64,000 nucleotides of DNA from Youngiibacter multivorans. GTDB taxonomy: Bacteria; Bacillota; Clostridia; Clostridiales; Clostridiaceae. The stretch is from NCBI RefSeq assembly GCF_017873395.1, contig NZ_JAGGKC010000001.1, positions 248,001 through 312,000 of the forward strand, given 5' to 3'. The notes beneath the pieces are model-generated. The model worked only from the letters and a program-made list of their open reading frames with translations. It was not told the origin of the DNA and did not search any database. A program made the translations under genes and the position numbers. How positions within the stretch are numbered: the stretch's first letter is position 1; the number at the start of each line of letters is the position of its first letter. This document shows positions 8,695-17,819 of the stretch, piece after piece.

Positions 8695-9978
8695 ATGCAG
8701 AATGTAACTGAAAAAAAATCTAACTATGGTTGGATAATGATGCTTTTGGCATCCTTGCTTGGTTTTGCTGTAATGACATTTACAGTTACTCCAATTAGTT
8801 TGTTTGTAGTTCCGATAACAAAAGAGCTTGGCTATGCCCGTTCAAGCTATACGTTGACACAGACATTCCAATTTGCCGGCGTTATTATAAGTAGTCTTAT
8901 GTTTGGTTCTACAATCAGTAAGTATGGTGTACGGAAAGTAATTACTTTTGGAGCAATACTTCAGGCAATAGGATTTTTCATTCTATCAAAGAGCACATCG
9001 CTACCAATGTTCTACACCGGAGGCTTCTTGATGGGCTTTGCATCAGGCTTCTGTGCGGTCTCAGCAGCATCAACGATAATCAACACCTGGTTCGCTAAGC
9101 GTTCAGGCTTCATAGTCGGATTGGTATTCACATTCACCAGTTTCGGAGGTATAATCTGGAATCCTGTAATTGGAGGATGGATTGCCAAGTTTGGTTGGAG
9201 ACAAGCATTTCTTTACATTGCAATGTTAGTTTTCGGTATCAGTATTCTCCTTGCCCTGTTATTGCGTGATAAGCCACAGGATATCGGACAAGTCCCGGTA
9301 TATTTCGATTCTACCAGCAAAAATGATGAAAAGAAGAATGAAGTAAAGGGTATGATGTTCCAGGAAGCAATAAAGACACCCAAGCTAAAGATGCTTCTGT
9401 TATTGATCTTTCTTTGTGGAATAGCAATTCCGCCGACTGTAGCTACAATACCCGCTTATCTGAACGACCTTGGATTACAGGTTGCAGTCCTTTGGGGAGT
9501 TGCAAACAGTGTAGTATTGTTTGTTAACACAATATCCAAAATTCCTCTTTCAGCTGCTACGGATAAATATGGTGTAAAGTCACTTATTTCAATTGCGCTT
9601 TTCGGATATGTGCTTGCAATTGTATGCATGATACTCGCTGGACCTGAAACTGTATTCTTTGTGTTTATTGCAGCAGGATGCATGGGATTTGCAGTTCTAA
9701 TGACATCAGTGCCAATGCCTATAATAGTGCGACAATTCTTTGGAAATAAGGATTTCGCGAAGATAATGGGTGTGATTTTCGCTACATTCTCCGTAGGACA
9801 GGCACTTGCAACACCTACCATGAATTTGGTATACGATACTCTGGGTTCATATAAGTATGTGTACTATGCACTGCTTCCTATAGCAGTAATTATATTTGCA
9901 TTAGGCTGGGTTGCCACAAGTGATAAGCCTGAGCATCTGTTAATAAAATCAAAGGATAGCCTGGAAAAATCTTATTAG
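8695..9978 (+). CDS. MFS transporter, OFA (oxalate/formate antiporter) type
   Basis: A 427-residue, 12-helix major facilitator. The N-terminal YGWIMMLLASLLGFAVMTF and the loop SKYGVRKVITFGAILQAIG are typical of the OFA branch, whose members move oxalate, formate and other small carboxylates. The start at 8695 has AAGGAG 8 bases upstream; the frame can be read back to 8623 but lacks a ribosome site there. It is the first gene of the catabolic cassette, so it probably imports, or exchanges, the acid or aldehyde precursor that the oxidoreductases use. The substrate is not shown by sequence. Confidence 0.85.
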   Translation: MQNVTEKKSNYGWIMMLLASLLGFAVMTFTVTPISLFVVPITKELGYARSSYTLTQTFQFAGVIISSLMFGSTISKYGVRKVITFGAILQAIGFFILSKSTSLPMFYTGGFLMGFASGFCAVSAASTIINTWFAKRSGFIVGLVFTFTSFGGIIWNPVIGGWIAKFGWRQAFLYIAMLVFGISILLALLLRDKPQDIGQVPVYFDSTSKNDEKKNEVKGMMFQEAIKTPKLKMLLLLIFLCGIAIPPTVATIPAYLNDLGLQVAVLWGVANSVVLFVNTISKIPLSAATDKYGVKSLISIALFGYVLAIVCMILAGPETVFFVFIAAGCMGFAVLMTSVPMPIIVRQFFGNKDFAKIMGVIFATFSVGQALATPTMNLVYDTLGSYKYVYYALLPIAVIIFALGWVATSDKPEHLLIKSKDSLEKSY

Positions 9979-9984
9979 TCGGAT

Positions 9985-10026
9985 TCACTCTTCTCAATTG
10001 TTTGATCTAATGATTGAGAAGAGTGA
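9985..10026 (+). other. Intercistronic hairpin without U-tract
   Basis: TCACTCTTCTCAAT pairs with ATTGAGAAGAGTGA (14 bp). No T run follows, so it is not a classic terminator. It may mark mRNA processing or stabilise the upstream transcript. Confidence 0.6.
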
Positions 10027-10096
10027 CAAATAAAATATCGACTTAGTAGTAAGAAGAAAACGATTTGATTATTCAAGTATGGAAGGAGGAAATGAG

Positions 10097-11959
10097 ATGT
10101 ATGGTTATATGAATAAAATGCTGTTTGTTAACCTGAGCACTAAAGAGATTGAAGTCAAAAAGATCCCAGAAGAATGGATAAGGGATTTTATTGGCGGACC
10201 TGGACTGGGGGCCAGGATTCTATATGAATACATGCCGGCTAACGCGGATGTTTTTGGACCGGAAAGCATGGTAGGATTCATTGCAGCACCTTTCAACAAC
10301 ACTCCTATATTAATGGGAGGCCGATACACTGTAGTTTCAAAGTCGCCTGTTTATGACGGGTGGAATGATGCAAATTCAGGAGGGTACTTTGGCCCAATGT
10401 TGAAAAAAGCTGGGTATGATGCTGTTTTTGTAAACGGCATTTCAGAAACCCCGGTTTATATATGGATCGATAATGGAAAAGTTGAAATAAGAGATGCTTC
10501 AAAGTACTGGGGAATGATATCAACTGAGTTTGAAGAAGCGTTATTCAAGGATTTGGATGACGATAAGATTAAAGCAGCATTTATCGGACCTGCCGGTGAA
10601 AAGATGTCAAATATGGCCGCCGTTATGAATGATGGTCATAGAGCTGCAGGAAGAGGCGGCACAGGTGCTGTAATCGGGTCTAAGAAGCTTAAGGGAATTG
10701 TATGCAGGGGAAACCAATCCGTTGAAGTGTATAACAAAGATGAGCTAATCAACAAGAATAAAGAGATAGCCACTGCTTTGAATGCTCATCCTATGAAACC
10801 GCTAATGACCGCTTTTGGAACCACGGGAGGCTTCATGCCATCACTCATGAGCGGTGATGCAGCAGTCAAGAATTTTTCAATATCACTTGCAGAGTCGGGA
10901 AAAACAGCTCAGGATTTTGAACCCGTAGCAGCGAAAATGTTAAATGAAAAATACAAGGTTAAGGATTATGGATGCGCTAATTGTCCAGTAAAATGCGGAG
11001 CAATCTACCATGTTGAGGATGAAAAATATCCTATGGATCATCCGGGCATGCCGGAGTATGAAACCCAAGGATGGTTTAGTTCAGCAATCATGAACACTGA
11101 CCCTGTTACGATGATTAAGTGTGGAGACCTATGCAACGAATATGGAGTTGACACAATTGGAGCAGGCGGAACTGTAGCATGGGTGTTTGAGTGCTTCAAT
11201 GAGGGACTGCTTACCAAGGAGCAGCTGGATGGAATCGAGCCATTCTGGGGAGATGGGCACGCTGCAGTCAAACTAACTGAAAAGATTTGTAAACTGGAAG
11301 GCTGTGGGGAAATACTGGCAGCTGGATCCCAAAGTGCAGCTGATCACTTTGGCGTTGGACATCAGTTCCTGTTTGTTGCGAGTGGAATGGAGATTGCACA
11401 GCATGATCCCAGAAGAGCGCCCGGATATATTCGTACTTATCAGCTTGATCCAACTCCTGGACGTCATGTTAAGGGTGGCTTAGCGAAGGCTAACGATCGA
11501 ATGACCTGGGAGCAGAAATACAATTATAGAGTCACAGGTTTCCAGGATGTATCTGAGGTTGCAATGACGGAGTTCGTTAACAACTCTGGAATGTGCATAT
11601 TCTCTGTAAGGATGTTCCCTGAAGGCTCTTTGTTCAAGCTTGTGGAGCTGTTGACAGGAATGCCATTCAGCAAAAAGGCTGCTCGAGAAATGGGGATACG
11701 TTCCTTCACTATGAGACATGCATTCAATATAAGAGAAGGTATGAGAAGAGAAAATTTCACTGTCACAGACAGAATGATTGGTAATCCCCCTCTGAAAGAT
11801 GGCCCAACAAAGGGTATAACGCTAGATGAGGTAAGATTGGGAGACAACTTCTACAATGCATTAGGATATGGAATTGATGGCGTCCCAAGCCTCGACATGC
11901 TTGAACTTCTTGGAGGAATGGAACCGGTAATAGAGACGCTTTATCCAAAGCAGAAATAA
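10097..11959 (+). CDS. Aldehyde:ferredoxin oxidoreductase-family protein (W/Mo)
   Basis: A 620-residue tungsten- or molybdenum-bis-pterin enzyme that interconverts aldehydes and carboxylates with ferredoxin. The iron-sulfur ligands are at C293-x2-C296-x3-C300 (CANCPVKC) and C500 (SGMCIFS), matching the spacing of the Pyrococcus AOR cluster. The N-terminal GGPGLGARIL and the RGGTGAVIGSKKLKGI cofactor loop are conserved. The start at 10097 is chosen because GGAGG precedes it; an ATG at 10079 lies upstream of that ribosome site. It is followed by a MoaD/ThiS-like gene and an alcohol dehydrogenase, suggesting an aldehyde-alcohol or aldehyde-acid pathway. The exact substrate is unknown. Confidence 0.92.
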   Translation: MYGYMNKMLFVNLSTKEIEVKKIPEEWIRDFIGGPGLGARILYEYMPANADVFGPESMVGFIAAPFNNTPILMGGRYTVVSKSPVYDGWNDANSGGYFGPMLKKAGYDAVFVNGISETPVYIWIDNGKVEIRDASKYWGMISTEFEEALFKDLDDDKIKAAFIGPAGEKMSNMAAVMNDGHRAAGRGGTGAVIGSKKLKGIVCRGNQSVEVYNKDELINKNKEIATALNAHPMKPLMTAFGTTGGFMPSLMSGDAAVKNFSISLAESGKTAQDFEPVAAKMLNEKYKVKDYGCANCPVKCGAIYHVEDEKYPMDHPGMPEYETQGWFSSAIMNTDPVTMIKCGDLCNEYGVDTIGAGGTVAWVFECFNEGLLTKEQLDGIEPFWGDGHAAVKLTEKICKLEGCGEILAAGSQSAADHFGVGHQFLFVASGMEIAQHDPRRAPGYIRTYQLDPTPGRHVKGGLAKANDRMTWEQKYNYRVTGFQDVSEVAMTEFVNNSGMCIFSVRMFPEGSLFKLVELLTGMPFSKKAAREMGIRSFTMRHAFNIREGMRRENFTVTDRMIGNPPLKDGPTKGITLDEVRLGDNFYNALGYGIDGVPSLDMLELLGGMEPVIETLYPKQK

Positions 11960-11978
11960 GTAGTAATAGGAGAAAGAA

Positions 11979-12227
11979 TTGCAAGTAAACATTAAGATTT
12001 ATGCTGTTGATGTACCTGCAGATCTATCGGATTTTACAATTGACATGCCTGAAGGGTCAGATATTGAAGCTGTGCTTGACTATAGTCTGAAGGTGCAAAA
12101 GCTTAATATTGAACCTGATTATTTCAAGGCATCCATGGTATTGCTGAATAACCATCGCTCTGAAATAGATACTGTGGTGAGTAATGGTGATATCATAACG
12201 ATTCTGCGAACCCTCGAAGGTGGTTGA
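11979..12227 (+). CDS. MoaD/ThiS-like sulfur-carrier protein
   Basis: An 82-residue ubiquitin-like protein ending in LEGG, the diglycine tail that is adenylated and thiocarboxylated in MoaD/ThiS proteins. It begins at TTG (11979) with AGGAGAAAG upstream, 19 bases after the aldehyde oxidoreductase. Paired MoaD-like genes are common beside AOR genes and are thought to serve the pterin dithiolene of the tungsten or molybdenum cofactor. The sequence is divergent (NIKIYAVDVPADLSDFTID at the start), so a dedicated rather than general role is inferred. Confidence 0.75.
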   Translation: MQVNIKIYAVDVPADLSDFTIDMPEGSDIEAVLDYSLKVQKLNIEPDYFKASMVLLNNHRSEIDTVVSNGDIITILRTLEGG

Positions 12228-12311
12228 TCAAGTTTTTGAATCATTAATTTCAGTCAATTATGACTGTAAGTGGTTATACAAATTAAAATTAAAGTTCTAA
12301 GGAGGACAAAA

Positions 12312-13421
12312 ATGCAAATACCAAAAACTAGTAAAGCGGCTGTTTTAACTGAATACGCAAAGCCATTGGAAATAATTGATGTGCCAATTCCAGAGGTAAC
12401 TGGAAAGGCTGTATTGGTAAAGGTTCACTTAGCAGGTCTTTGTGGAACAGATATCCATCAGGCTGACGGGACATTGGGATTAAAGTTCCCACTACCGAAC
12501 ATCCAGGGACACGAGACAATAGCAGAAATCGTAAAACTTGGGCCAGATAGAAAGACAGATGTTGCAGGAGAAGAACTGCATGTTGGAGACAGGATCATGT
12601 GGGCACATGACTTCTGCGGTGAGTGTTATTTCTGTGCAGTCAAGAGACAGCCTTTCATGTGTTCAAACAATAAAGGATATGGTTTCTCCACACCTGACAA
12701 GCTGATGGGTGGATTCTCAGAATATGAGTTTGTTCTGCCAACAACCCAGGTAGTAAAGGTTCCGGAAAATGTCACGGATGAAGAGGCAGTAGGAGTAGGG
12801 TGTGCATTCAGAACTGTTGTTAACGCATTCGAAAAACTGCAGAAACAGACTCCGATAGGTCTTGGAGATTCTGTTGTTATTCAGGGAGCTGGCCCGATTG
12901 GACTATACTCGGCACTGACAGCTAAAGCAATGGGTGCAGGCCAGGTAATAGTTGTTGGTGCACCTGCAGGAAGACTGGAGTTGGCAAAACAGTGGGGAGC
13001 TTCTGCTGTAATAAACATTGATGAAGTGAAGGATTCTGCGGCTAGACAAAAAATGGTTATGGACTTAACTGAGGGAAGAGGCGCTGAATTAGTTGTAGAA
13101 TGCTCAGGATATCCGCCCGCTTTCAACGAAGGCTTTGGTCTGATGATCAAAGGCGGAACATATCTGATAATTGGTCAGACTATGCCAGCTAAGATTGAAT
13201 TTAGCCCATATGTTTTGCTTGGTAAGAACGCAACAGTTATTGGAAGTGGGAGTGCAGATATAATCCATTTCTACAAAGCGCTGAAGTTCCTGAAGCACAA
13301 CAGAACCAAATATCCGATGGATTTGATAGTAAGCAAGCACTATAAGCTTGAAGATATCAACGAGGCACTTGCCAGCATGAAGAAGGGAACAGATATTAAA
13401 GCTGTTATAGATATGAGATAA
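12312..13421 (+). CDS. Zinc-dependent alcohol dehydrogenase (MDR family)
   Basis: A 369-residue medium-chain dehydrogenase. Catalytic zinc ligands are visible in LCGTDIH and GHE (PNIQGHETI); the structural zinc site is the four-cysteine lobe CGECYFC...C (about residues 98-116). The Rossmann motif is GAGPIGLYSALTAKAMGAG. The start at 12312 has AAGGAGGA at 12299-12306; an in-frame ATG at 12270 has no ribosome site. The group includes threonine, sorbitol and butanediol dehydrogenases, so the substrate is a secondary alcohol or polyol. Its partner in the cassette is the aldehyde oxidoreductase. Confidence 0.88.
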   Translation: MQIPKTSKAAVLTEYAKPLEIIDVPIPEVTGKAVLVKVHLAGLCGTDIHQADGTLGLKFPLPNIQGHETIAEIVKLGPDRKTDVAGEELHVGDRIMWAHDFCGECYFCAVKRQPFMCSNNKGYGFSTPDKLMGGFSEYEFVLPTTQVVKVPENVTDEEAVGVGCAFRTVVNAFEKLQKQTPIGLGDSVVIQGAGPIGLYSALTAKAMGAGQVIVVGAPAGRLELAKQWGASAVINIDEVKDSAARQKMVMDLTEGRGAELVVECSGYPPAFNEGFGLMIKGGTYLIIGQTMPAKIEFSPYVLLGKNATVIGSGSADIIHFYKALKFLKHNRTKYPMDLIVSKHYKLEDINEALASMKKGTDIKAVIDMR

Positions 13422-13436
13422 TTCCTGTCAGTAAAT

Positions 13437-13465
13437 GGCCTGATTACTAAAGCAGTAGTCAGGCC
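13437..13465 (+). other. Intercistronic hairpin without U-tract
   Basis: GGCCTGATTACT pairs with AGTAGTCAGGCC (12 bp, one G-T pair) around AAAGC. It is followed by A residues, not T, so it resembles the hairpin at 9985 more than a terminator. Confidence 0.55.
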
Positions 13466-13538
13466 AAAAAAAAATTGCCATATGGATTGTGTATATGACA
13501 ATACAAAATTTGTTAGCAGAAAGGACACTGGTGCTATT

Positions 13539-14945
13539 ATGAACGCCCAAATTGAACCGATAGAGAGATCATCAGAAGTAGAAAAGTCTTTGTACATAAA
13601 AATCCCATTCATGAGAAAGGTTTTGTACAATCTTGGAGATGTTGGAAATAGTTTCAGTTGGGGATTTGTAGCATCTTTCTTAGTTATTTTCTATACCGAT
13701 GTTTTTGGGATCAGTGCTGCAGCAGTTTCTCTGATGCTACTGATCTCCAGACTTTGGGATGGCTTGAATGATCCGATAGTCGGGATAATGGCTGATAGAA
13801 CAGTAACGAAGTGGGGCAGATATCGTCCATGGATCCTATTTGGAATGGTACCACTTGCGATATTCACTGTACTTACATTCTGGGCTCATCCGGAATTCAG
13901 TCCCTCAGGGAAATTGATATACGCATACATTACTTATTTTTTCCTTTCGTTTTTTAACACATGTGTCATTGTACCGCATGCGTCATTGATTTCAGCGATG
14001 ACTCAGGACCCCAATGAGCGCTCCAAGCTGGCTGGAATGAGAATGGCATTTGGGTTCATAGGAAATACCATAGTAGGAATTCTTGTTGTGAATATGGTGC
14101 CCTTTTTCGGTCAGGGAGACAATGTGAAGGGTTATCTATATACCGCTTTTGTTATGGCTTTTGTTTTAGCGATACCAATGTTCACAATAGACTTTCTCGG
14201 TACAAAAGAGGTGGTTAATCCTCCAAGAAATCAATTAAAGGTGTCTACTAAAAAGTTGATTGCAGGAGCACTTAAAAATAAGTACCTTATTATGTGTTGC
14301 GTTGCAATATTCATTGTAGGATTAGGACACTATACCAGAATGACTTCACTGATGTATTATTTTACCTACGTTATTCGAGACAGGAGTTTGATTGCAGGAT
14401 ATATGCTCTTTTTGAACTTGCCATTCGTTGCAGGTGCATTATCAGCTTCATTGATTTCAAAGAAGTTAGGCAACAAGGGCAAAACCTTCGCATATGCATC
14501 ATTTTCAGCAGGGATTTCAATGATTCTTGGTTTTTGGTTCACACCAATTGGTAATCCCATGACATTCTATATATTGACTATAATGACAGGTTTTTTCACA
14601 GGTATCATGGGAGGATCAGCATTTTCGATGGTTCCAGACACTGTTGAATATGGTCAACTTATGACTGGAGAACGATCAGCAGGATTTAACCAGTCACTTA
14701 CAACATTCTGGAATACTATTGGGATAGCAATAGGATCAGCTGGAGTTGCGCTGATGCTTTCAATTCTCGGTTATGTACCTAACGTAGAACAAACCTCGAT
14801 TGTTTTAAATGGAATACGAATGACGATGTTCATTTTGCCGGGAATTATAACATTTATAGGGGGAATAATGTTCTTGTTCTATAAACTGGATTTTGCGATG
14901 TTCGACAGAATAGTAAGTATGTTGCAAGCAGAATCTGATAGATAG
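13539..14945 (+). CDS. GPH-family sugar:cation symporter
   Basis: A 468-residue 12-helix carrier. The N-terminal VLYNLGDVGNSFSWGFVASF and the loop DRLWDGLNDPIVGIMADRT-type segment (seen as SRLWDGLNDP then RYRPWILFG) identify the glycoside-pentoside-hexuronide family. The start at 13539 is favoured by family alignment and a weak AAAGGA upstream; an ATG at 13482 has no ribosome site. As the last gene of the cassette it suggests that a sugar, sugar acid or glycoside is an alternative or additional substrate. Confidence 0.85.
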   Translation: MNAQIEPIERSSEVEKSLYIKIPFMRKVLYNLGDVGNSFSWGFVASFLVIFYTDVFGISAAAVSLMLLISRLWDGLNDPIVGIMADRTVTKWGRYRPWILFGMVPLAIFTVLTFWAHPEFSPSGKLIYAYITYFFLSFFNTCVIVPHASLISAMTQDPNERSKLAGMRMAFGFIGNTIVGILVVNMVPFFGQGDNVKGYLYTAFVMAFVLAIPMFTIDFLGTKEVVNPPRNQLKVSTKKLIAGALKNKYLIMCCVAIFIVGLGHYTRMTSLMYYFTYVIRDRSLIAGYMLFLNLPFVAGALSASLISKKLGNKGKTFAYASFSAGISMILGFWFTPIGNPMTFYILTIMTGFFTGIMGGSAFSMVPDTVEYGQLMTGERSAGFNQSLTTFWNTIGIAIGSAGVALMLSILGYVPNVEQTSIVLNGIRMTMFILPGIITFIGGIMFLFYKLDFAMFDRIVSMLQAESDR

Positions 14946-14993
14946 ATATTCCAAATACAGATTCGATTGACAATTTTGGTAAAGTGCGAAAAT

Positions 14994-15048
14994 AATAAAG
15001 AGTGACTTAGACCATTGATATATTGGTTTAAATCACTCTTTATTTTTC
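14994..15048 (+). terminator. Terminator of the AOR cassette
   Basis: AATAAAGAGTGACTTAGACC pairs almost fully with the segment at 15025-15044, and T residues follow. It closes the operon that starts at 8695. Confidence 0.85.
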
Positions 15049-15208
15049 TTATCAAGTTATAATTCAACAAAACATCATATTTAAATAGCGTCATCTACGA
15101 TAGAATAGCAGTATCTATGGAGAATAACCGCAATTTTTATTGTAGATGCTGCTGAATGCAATTGAATATTGTAATTTTTCTCCCAAAACCAACGCATAGT
15201 TCAAGAGT

Positions 15209-15237
15209 TTGATAAAAATATCAAAATATGATAAAAT
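15209..15237 (+). promoter_or_regulatory. Promoter of MATE gene
   Basis: TTGATA at 15209-15214 and TAAAAT at 15232-15237 are separated by 17 bases. The rest of 15049-15290 shows no gene. Confidence 0.6.
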
Positions 15238-15290
15238 ATTGATTTGACGAAAAGACAGTGAATGAACTTTAGACACATCAAGGAGAGTGA

Positions 15291-16730
15291 ATGATGACTG
15301 ACAGGCAAACCCTTATGAGGGAGGAAAAGATGTACAAGCTTTTCCTGAGATTTTCCATACCTGCCATAGCCGGGATGCTTGTCCAATCCCTATATAACAT
15401 AGTGGACAGAATATTCATTGGCAATATTCCTATTGAGGGTGGGCTAGCCATCTCCGGAATTGGAGTAGTGCTTCCAGTAACCTTCATACTTATGGCATTT
15501 GCAATGCTATTTGGTATAGGATCTGGTGCAAACATATCAATCAAGCTGGGCCAGAAGAAGCATGATGATGCCGAGAGGATACTTGGTACAGGGCTATTCA
15601 TGCTTATAATAGCCGGTATAACAATGACGGCAATTGGCCTCATATTCCTTGAGGATATTGTCAATCTTTATGGAGCAAATGAATCTATAAGGAAATACGC
15701 CATGGATTATCTCAGGATAATCCTGTACGGGACAACCTTCAACACAATAGCATTCGGCCTTAATAACATTATAAGGTCTGAAGGTGATCCTAAGGTTGCA
15801 ATGTTTACAATGCTGATTGGAGCTATCTCAAATATCATACTAGATCCCATATTCATATATGGATTGAAAATGGGTGTAAGCGGAGCTGCTTGGGCCACAA
15901 TAATAGCCCAGTTTATGAGCTTTATATGGACATCCAGCTATTTCCTCAGAAAGAAAGGGATCCTAACGCTAAGAAGAGAATATGTAGGATTTCATGGGAA
16001 GATAGTACTTAAGATAATGTCAATTGGCGCATCACCATTTTCAATGCAGGTTGCAGGAAGCCTCATTGGAATAATCATAAACAACAGCCTGATGACTTAC
16101 GGCTCAGCTAAGGCAATAGGTGCCTACGCCGCCATAAACTCGATAGTGATACTATTCCTTTTATCAATTTTTGGTATGAACCAGGGGCTTCAGCCGATAA
16201 TCGGCTTCAACTATGGAGCACGGAATTTCCACAGAGTGAAGGAAGCTGTCAAGGTAGGAGTACTCGCAGCAACGTTAGTATCAACTCTCGGATTCGTACT
16301 TGTTCAGCTATTCCCAGAGGTATTCATCAACTTCATCACCAGGGATCCTGAAATCCGAGAAATTGGAGTAGTTGGAATAAAGCGATTCTTTATAGCATTC
16401 CCGCTCATTGGAACACAAATCATAAGCGCAAACTTCTTCCAGGCTATAGGAAAGGCTCAGAAGTCATTCATTCTTTCCATGCTTAGGCAGGTGTTCCTTC
16501 TTGTTCCGCTTTTGCTCCTACTTCCGGGGTATTTCGGAATGGGCCTACTTGGAATTTGGACCGCTAGTCCGATTTCTGATACCTTGGCTACTATTATAAC
16601 CGTCTTTTTCATCAGGTATGAGTTCAAGCTGCTTTCGCAGAAGGAAACTGAAAAGCTGGACGAGGAGAGGGAAAGGGTCAATCATGTCATTGAGGAGATT
16701 GAAGCTGCCAAGGAGCACGTTTCAGTATAG
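15291..16730 (+). CDS. MATE-family multidrug efflux protein
   Basis: A 479-residue, 12-helix exporter. FSIPAIAGMLVQSLYNIVDRIFIG at the N-terminus (the conserved core is LVQSLYNIVDRIFIG) is the MepA-type MATE signature, and GMNQGLQPIIGFNYGA marks the second half. Such proteins expel cationic drugs in exchange for sodium or protons. The start is at 15291 (or the next codon), with AGGAGAG upstream and a clear promoter. It stands alone between two terminators. Confidence 0.9.
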   Translation: MMTDRQTLMREEKMYKLFLRFSIPAIAGMLVQSLYNIVDRIFIGNIPIEGGLAISGIGVVLPVTFILMAFAMLFGIGSGANISIKLGQKKHDDAERILGTGLFMLIIAGITMTAIGLIFLEDIVNLYGANESIRKYAMDYLRIILYGTTFNTIAFGLNNIIRSEGDPKVAMFTMLIGAISNIILDPIFIYGLKMGVSGAAWATIIAQFMSFIWTSSYFLRKKGILTLRREYVGFHGKIVLKIMSIGASPFSMQVAGSLIGIIINNSLMTYGSAKAIGAYAAINSIVILFLLSIFGMNQGLQPIIGFNYGARNFHRVKEAVKVGVLAATLVSTLGFVLVQLFPEVFINFITRDPEIREIGVVGIKRFFIAFPLIGTQIISANFFQAIGKAQKSFILSMLRQVFLLVPLLLLLPGYFGMGLLGIWTASPISDTLATIITVFFIRYEFKLLSQKETEKLDEERERVNHVIEEIEAAKEHVSV

Positions 16731-16760
16731 AACTTGGGGTGGGGGCTGCAATATGAAATG

Positions 16761-16788
16761 AAAAAACCGGAAATCGCCGGTTTTTTAT
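16761..16788. terminator. Bidirectional terminator
   Basis: AAAAAACCGG and CCGGTTTTTT form a stem between convergent genes, with A and T runs on the two sides. Confidence 0.8.
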
Positions 16789-16789
16789 G

Positions 16790-16987
16790 TTATGCAGTTA
16801 AAATCATGTTCCAGACGATACCAAGCTGATTCAGCATTGAATTAAGGTCGATATACCCGTTCTGGTCAAGGTAACGGATGACCAGGAATATTATCACAAG
16901 CGTTATGATCAGCTTGATTGCCGATTTGATGAATTTCAGGGCAATGATTACTGCCACCACTGCAAGTATTACTATAAGAAAATCCAT
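16790..16987 (-). CDS. Small hypothetical membrane protein
   Basis: A 65-residue protein with two hydrophobic segments (VILAVVAVIIAL near the N-terminus and LIITLVIIFLVIRYL in the middle) and a short polar C-terminus. A GGGGGT ribosome site precedes the start. The gene is divergent from the two-component regulator and ends in a shared terminator. No family is recognised. Confidence 0.65.
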   Translation of the reverse strand: MDFLIVILAVVAVIIALKFIKSAIKLIITLVIIFLVIRYLDQNGYIDLNSMLNQLGIVWNMILTA

Positions 16988-17120
16988 GATACACCCCCAA
17001 TCCTATGGAGATATTATAGCATCGAACTCTTTAGTGTTGCATAAATAATGTTTATAATTTGTTTAAGGGCAAAATGGTAGTATGTATTAAATACGAGACC
17101 TAATCTTAGGCGGAGGTGAA

Positions 17121-17819
17121 ATGATGAAGCTTCTTATCATCGAGGACGACATAACCCTAGCAAACAGTATAGGTGATTATCTTAGGGAGGACTTCGACGT
17201 CGACTTCGCATATGATGGTGAAGAAGGACTTTATGAGGCTGAAAAGGACATCTATGACATCATCCTTCTTGACATCATGATGCCGGAGATGGATGGATAC
17301 GAGGTGCTGGACAGTCTCAGAAAAGAAGGAATAAGCACGCCTGTTATATTCATGACTGCGAAGGATAGCCTGGATGACAAGATAAAGGGGCTGAGACTTG
17401 GTGCGGATGACTATGTGGTCAAGCCGTTCTTCAGGGAGGAGCTGCTTGCAAGGATAGAGGCTGTACTCAGAAGAAGCGGAAGATGGACCGATATCGCCTC
17501 GATCAAGTACAAGGACCTTACACTTGAAAGGAAGACCAAGAGGGTATTTTTGAGAGAAAAAGAAATATTCCTTCAGGGCAAGCAGTATGACCTGCTTGAA
17601 TACCTGCTTTCGAACAAGGACACAATACTGACAAAAGAACAGATATTTGACAGGATCTGGGGTTTTGATTCGGAGACCATGGTAAGCGTAGTTGAGGTAT
17701 ATATCTCGAATCTCAGGAAGACACTGAAGAACTACGGATATACGCTTCCCATCAAGACCGTGAGAGGTCTTGGATACATGTTCTCTTTGGAGGAAAGCAA
17801 TGAAGAAGAGAAAGCATAA
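17121..17819 (+). CDS. OmpR/PhoB-family response regulator
   Basis: A 232-residue two-component regulator. The receiver domain has the acidic pocket IIEDD, the phospho-acceptor aspartate in LLDIMMPEMDG, and the conserved K in VVKPF. The winged-helix DNA-binding domain follows from about residue 130 (QYDLLEYLLSNKDTILTKEQI; ends with VRGLGYMF). GGCGGAGGTGA gives a good ribosome site. The downstream kinase gene overlaps it by 20 bases, so the pair is translationally coupled. The signal is unknown. Confidence 0.93.
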   Translation: MMKLLIIEDDITLANSIGDYLREDFDVDFAYDGEEGLYEAEKDIYDIILLDIMMPEMDGYEVLDSLRKEGISTPVIFMTAKDSLDDKIKGLRLGADDYVVKPFFREELLARIEAVLRRSGRWTDIASIKYKDLTLERKTKRVFLREKEIFLQGKQYDLLEYLLSNKDTILTKEQIFDRIWGFDSETMVSVVEVYISNLRKTLKNYGYTLPIKTVRGLGYMFSLEESNEEEKA

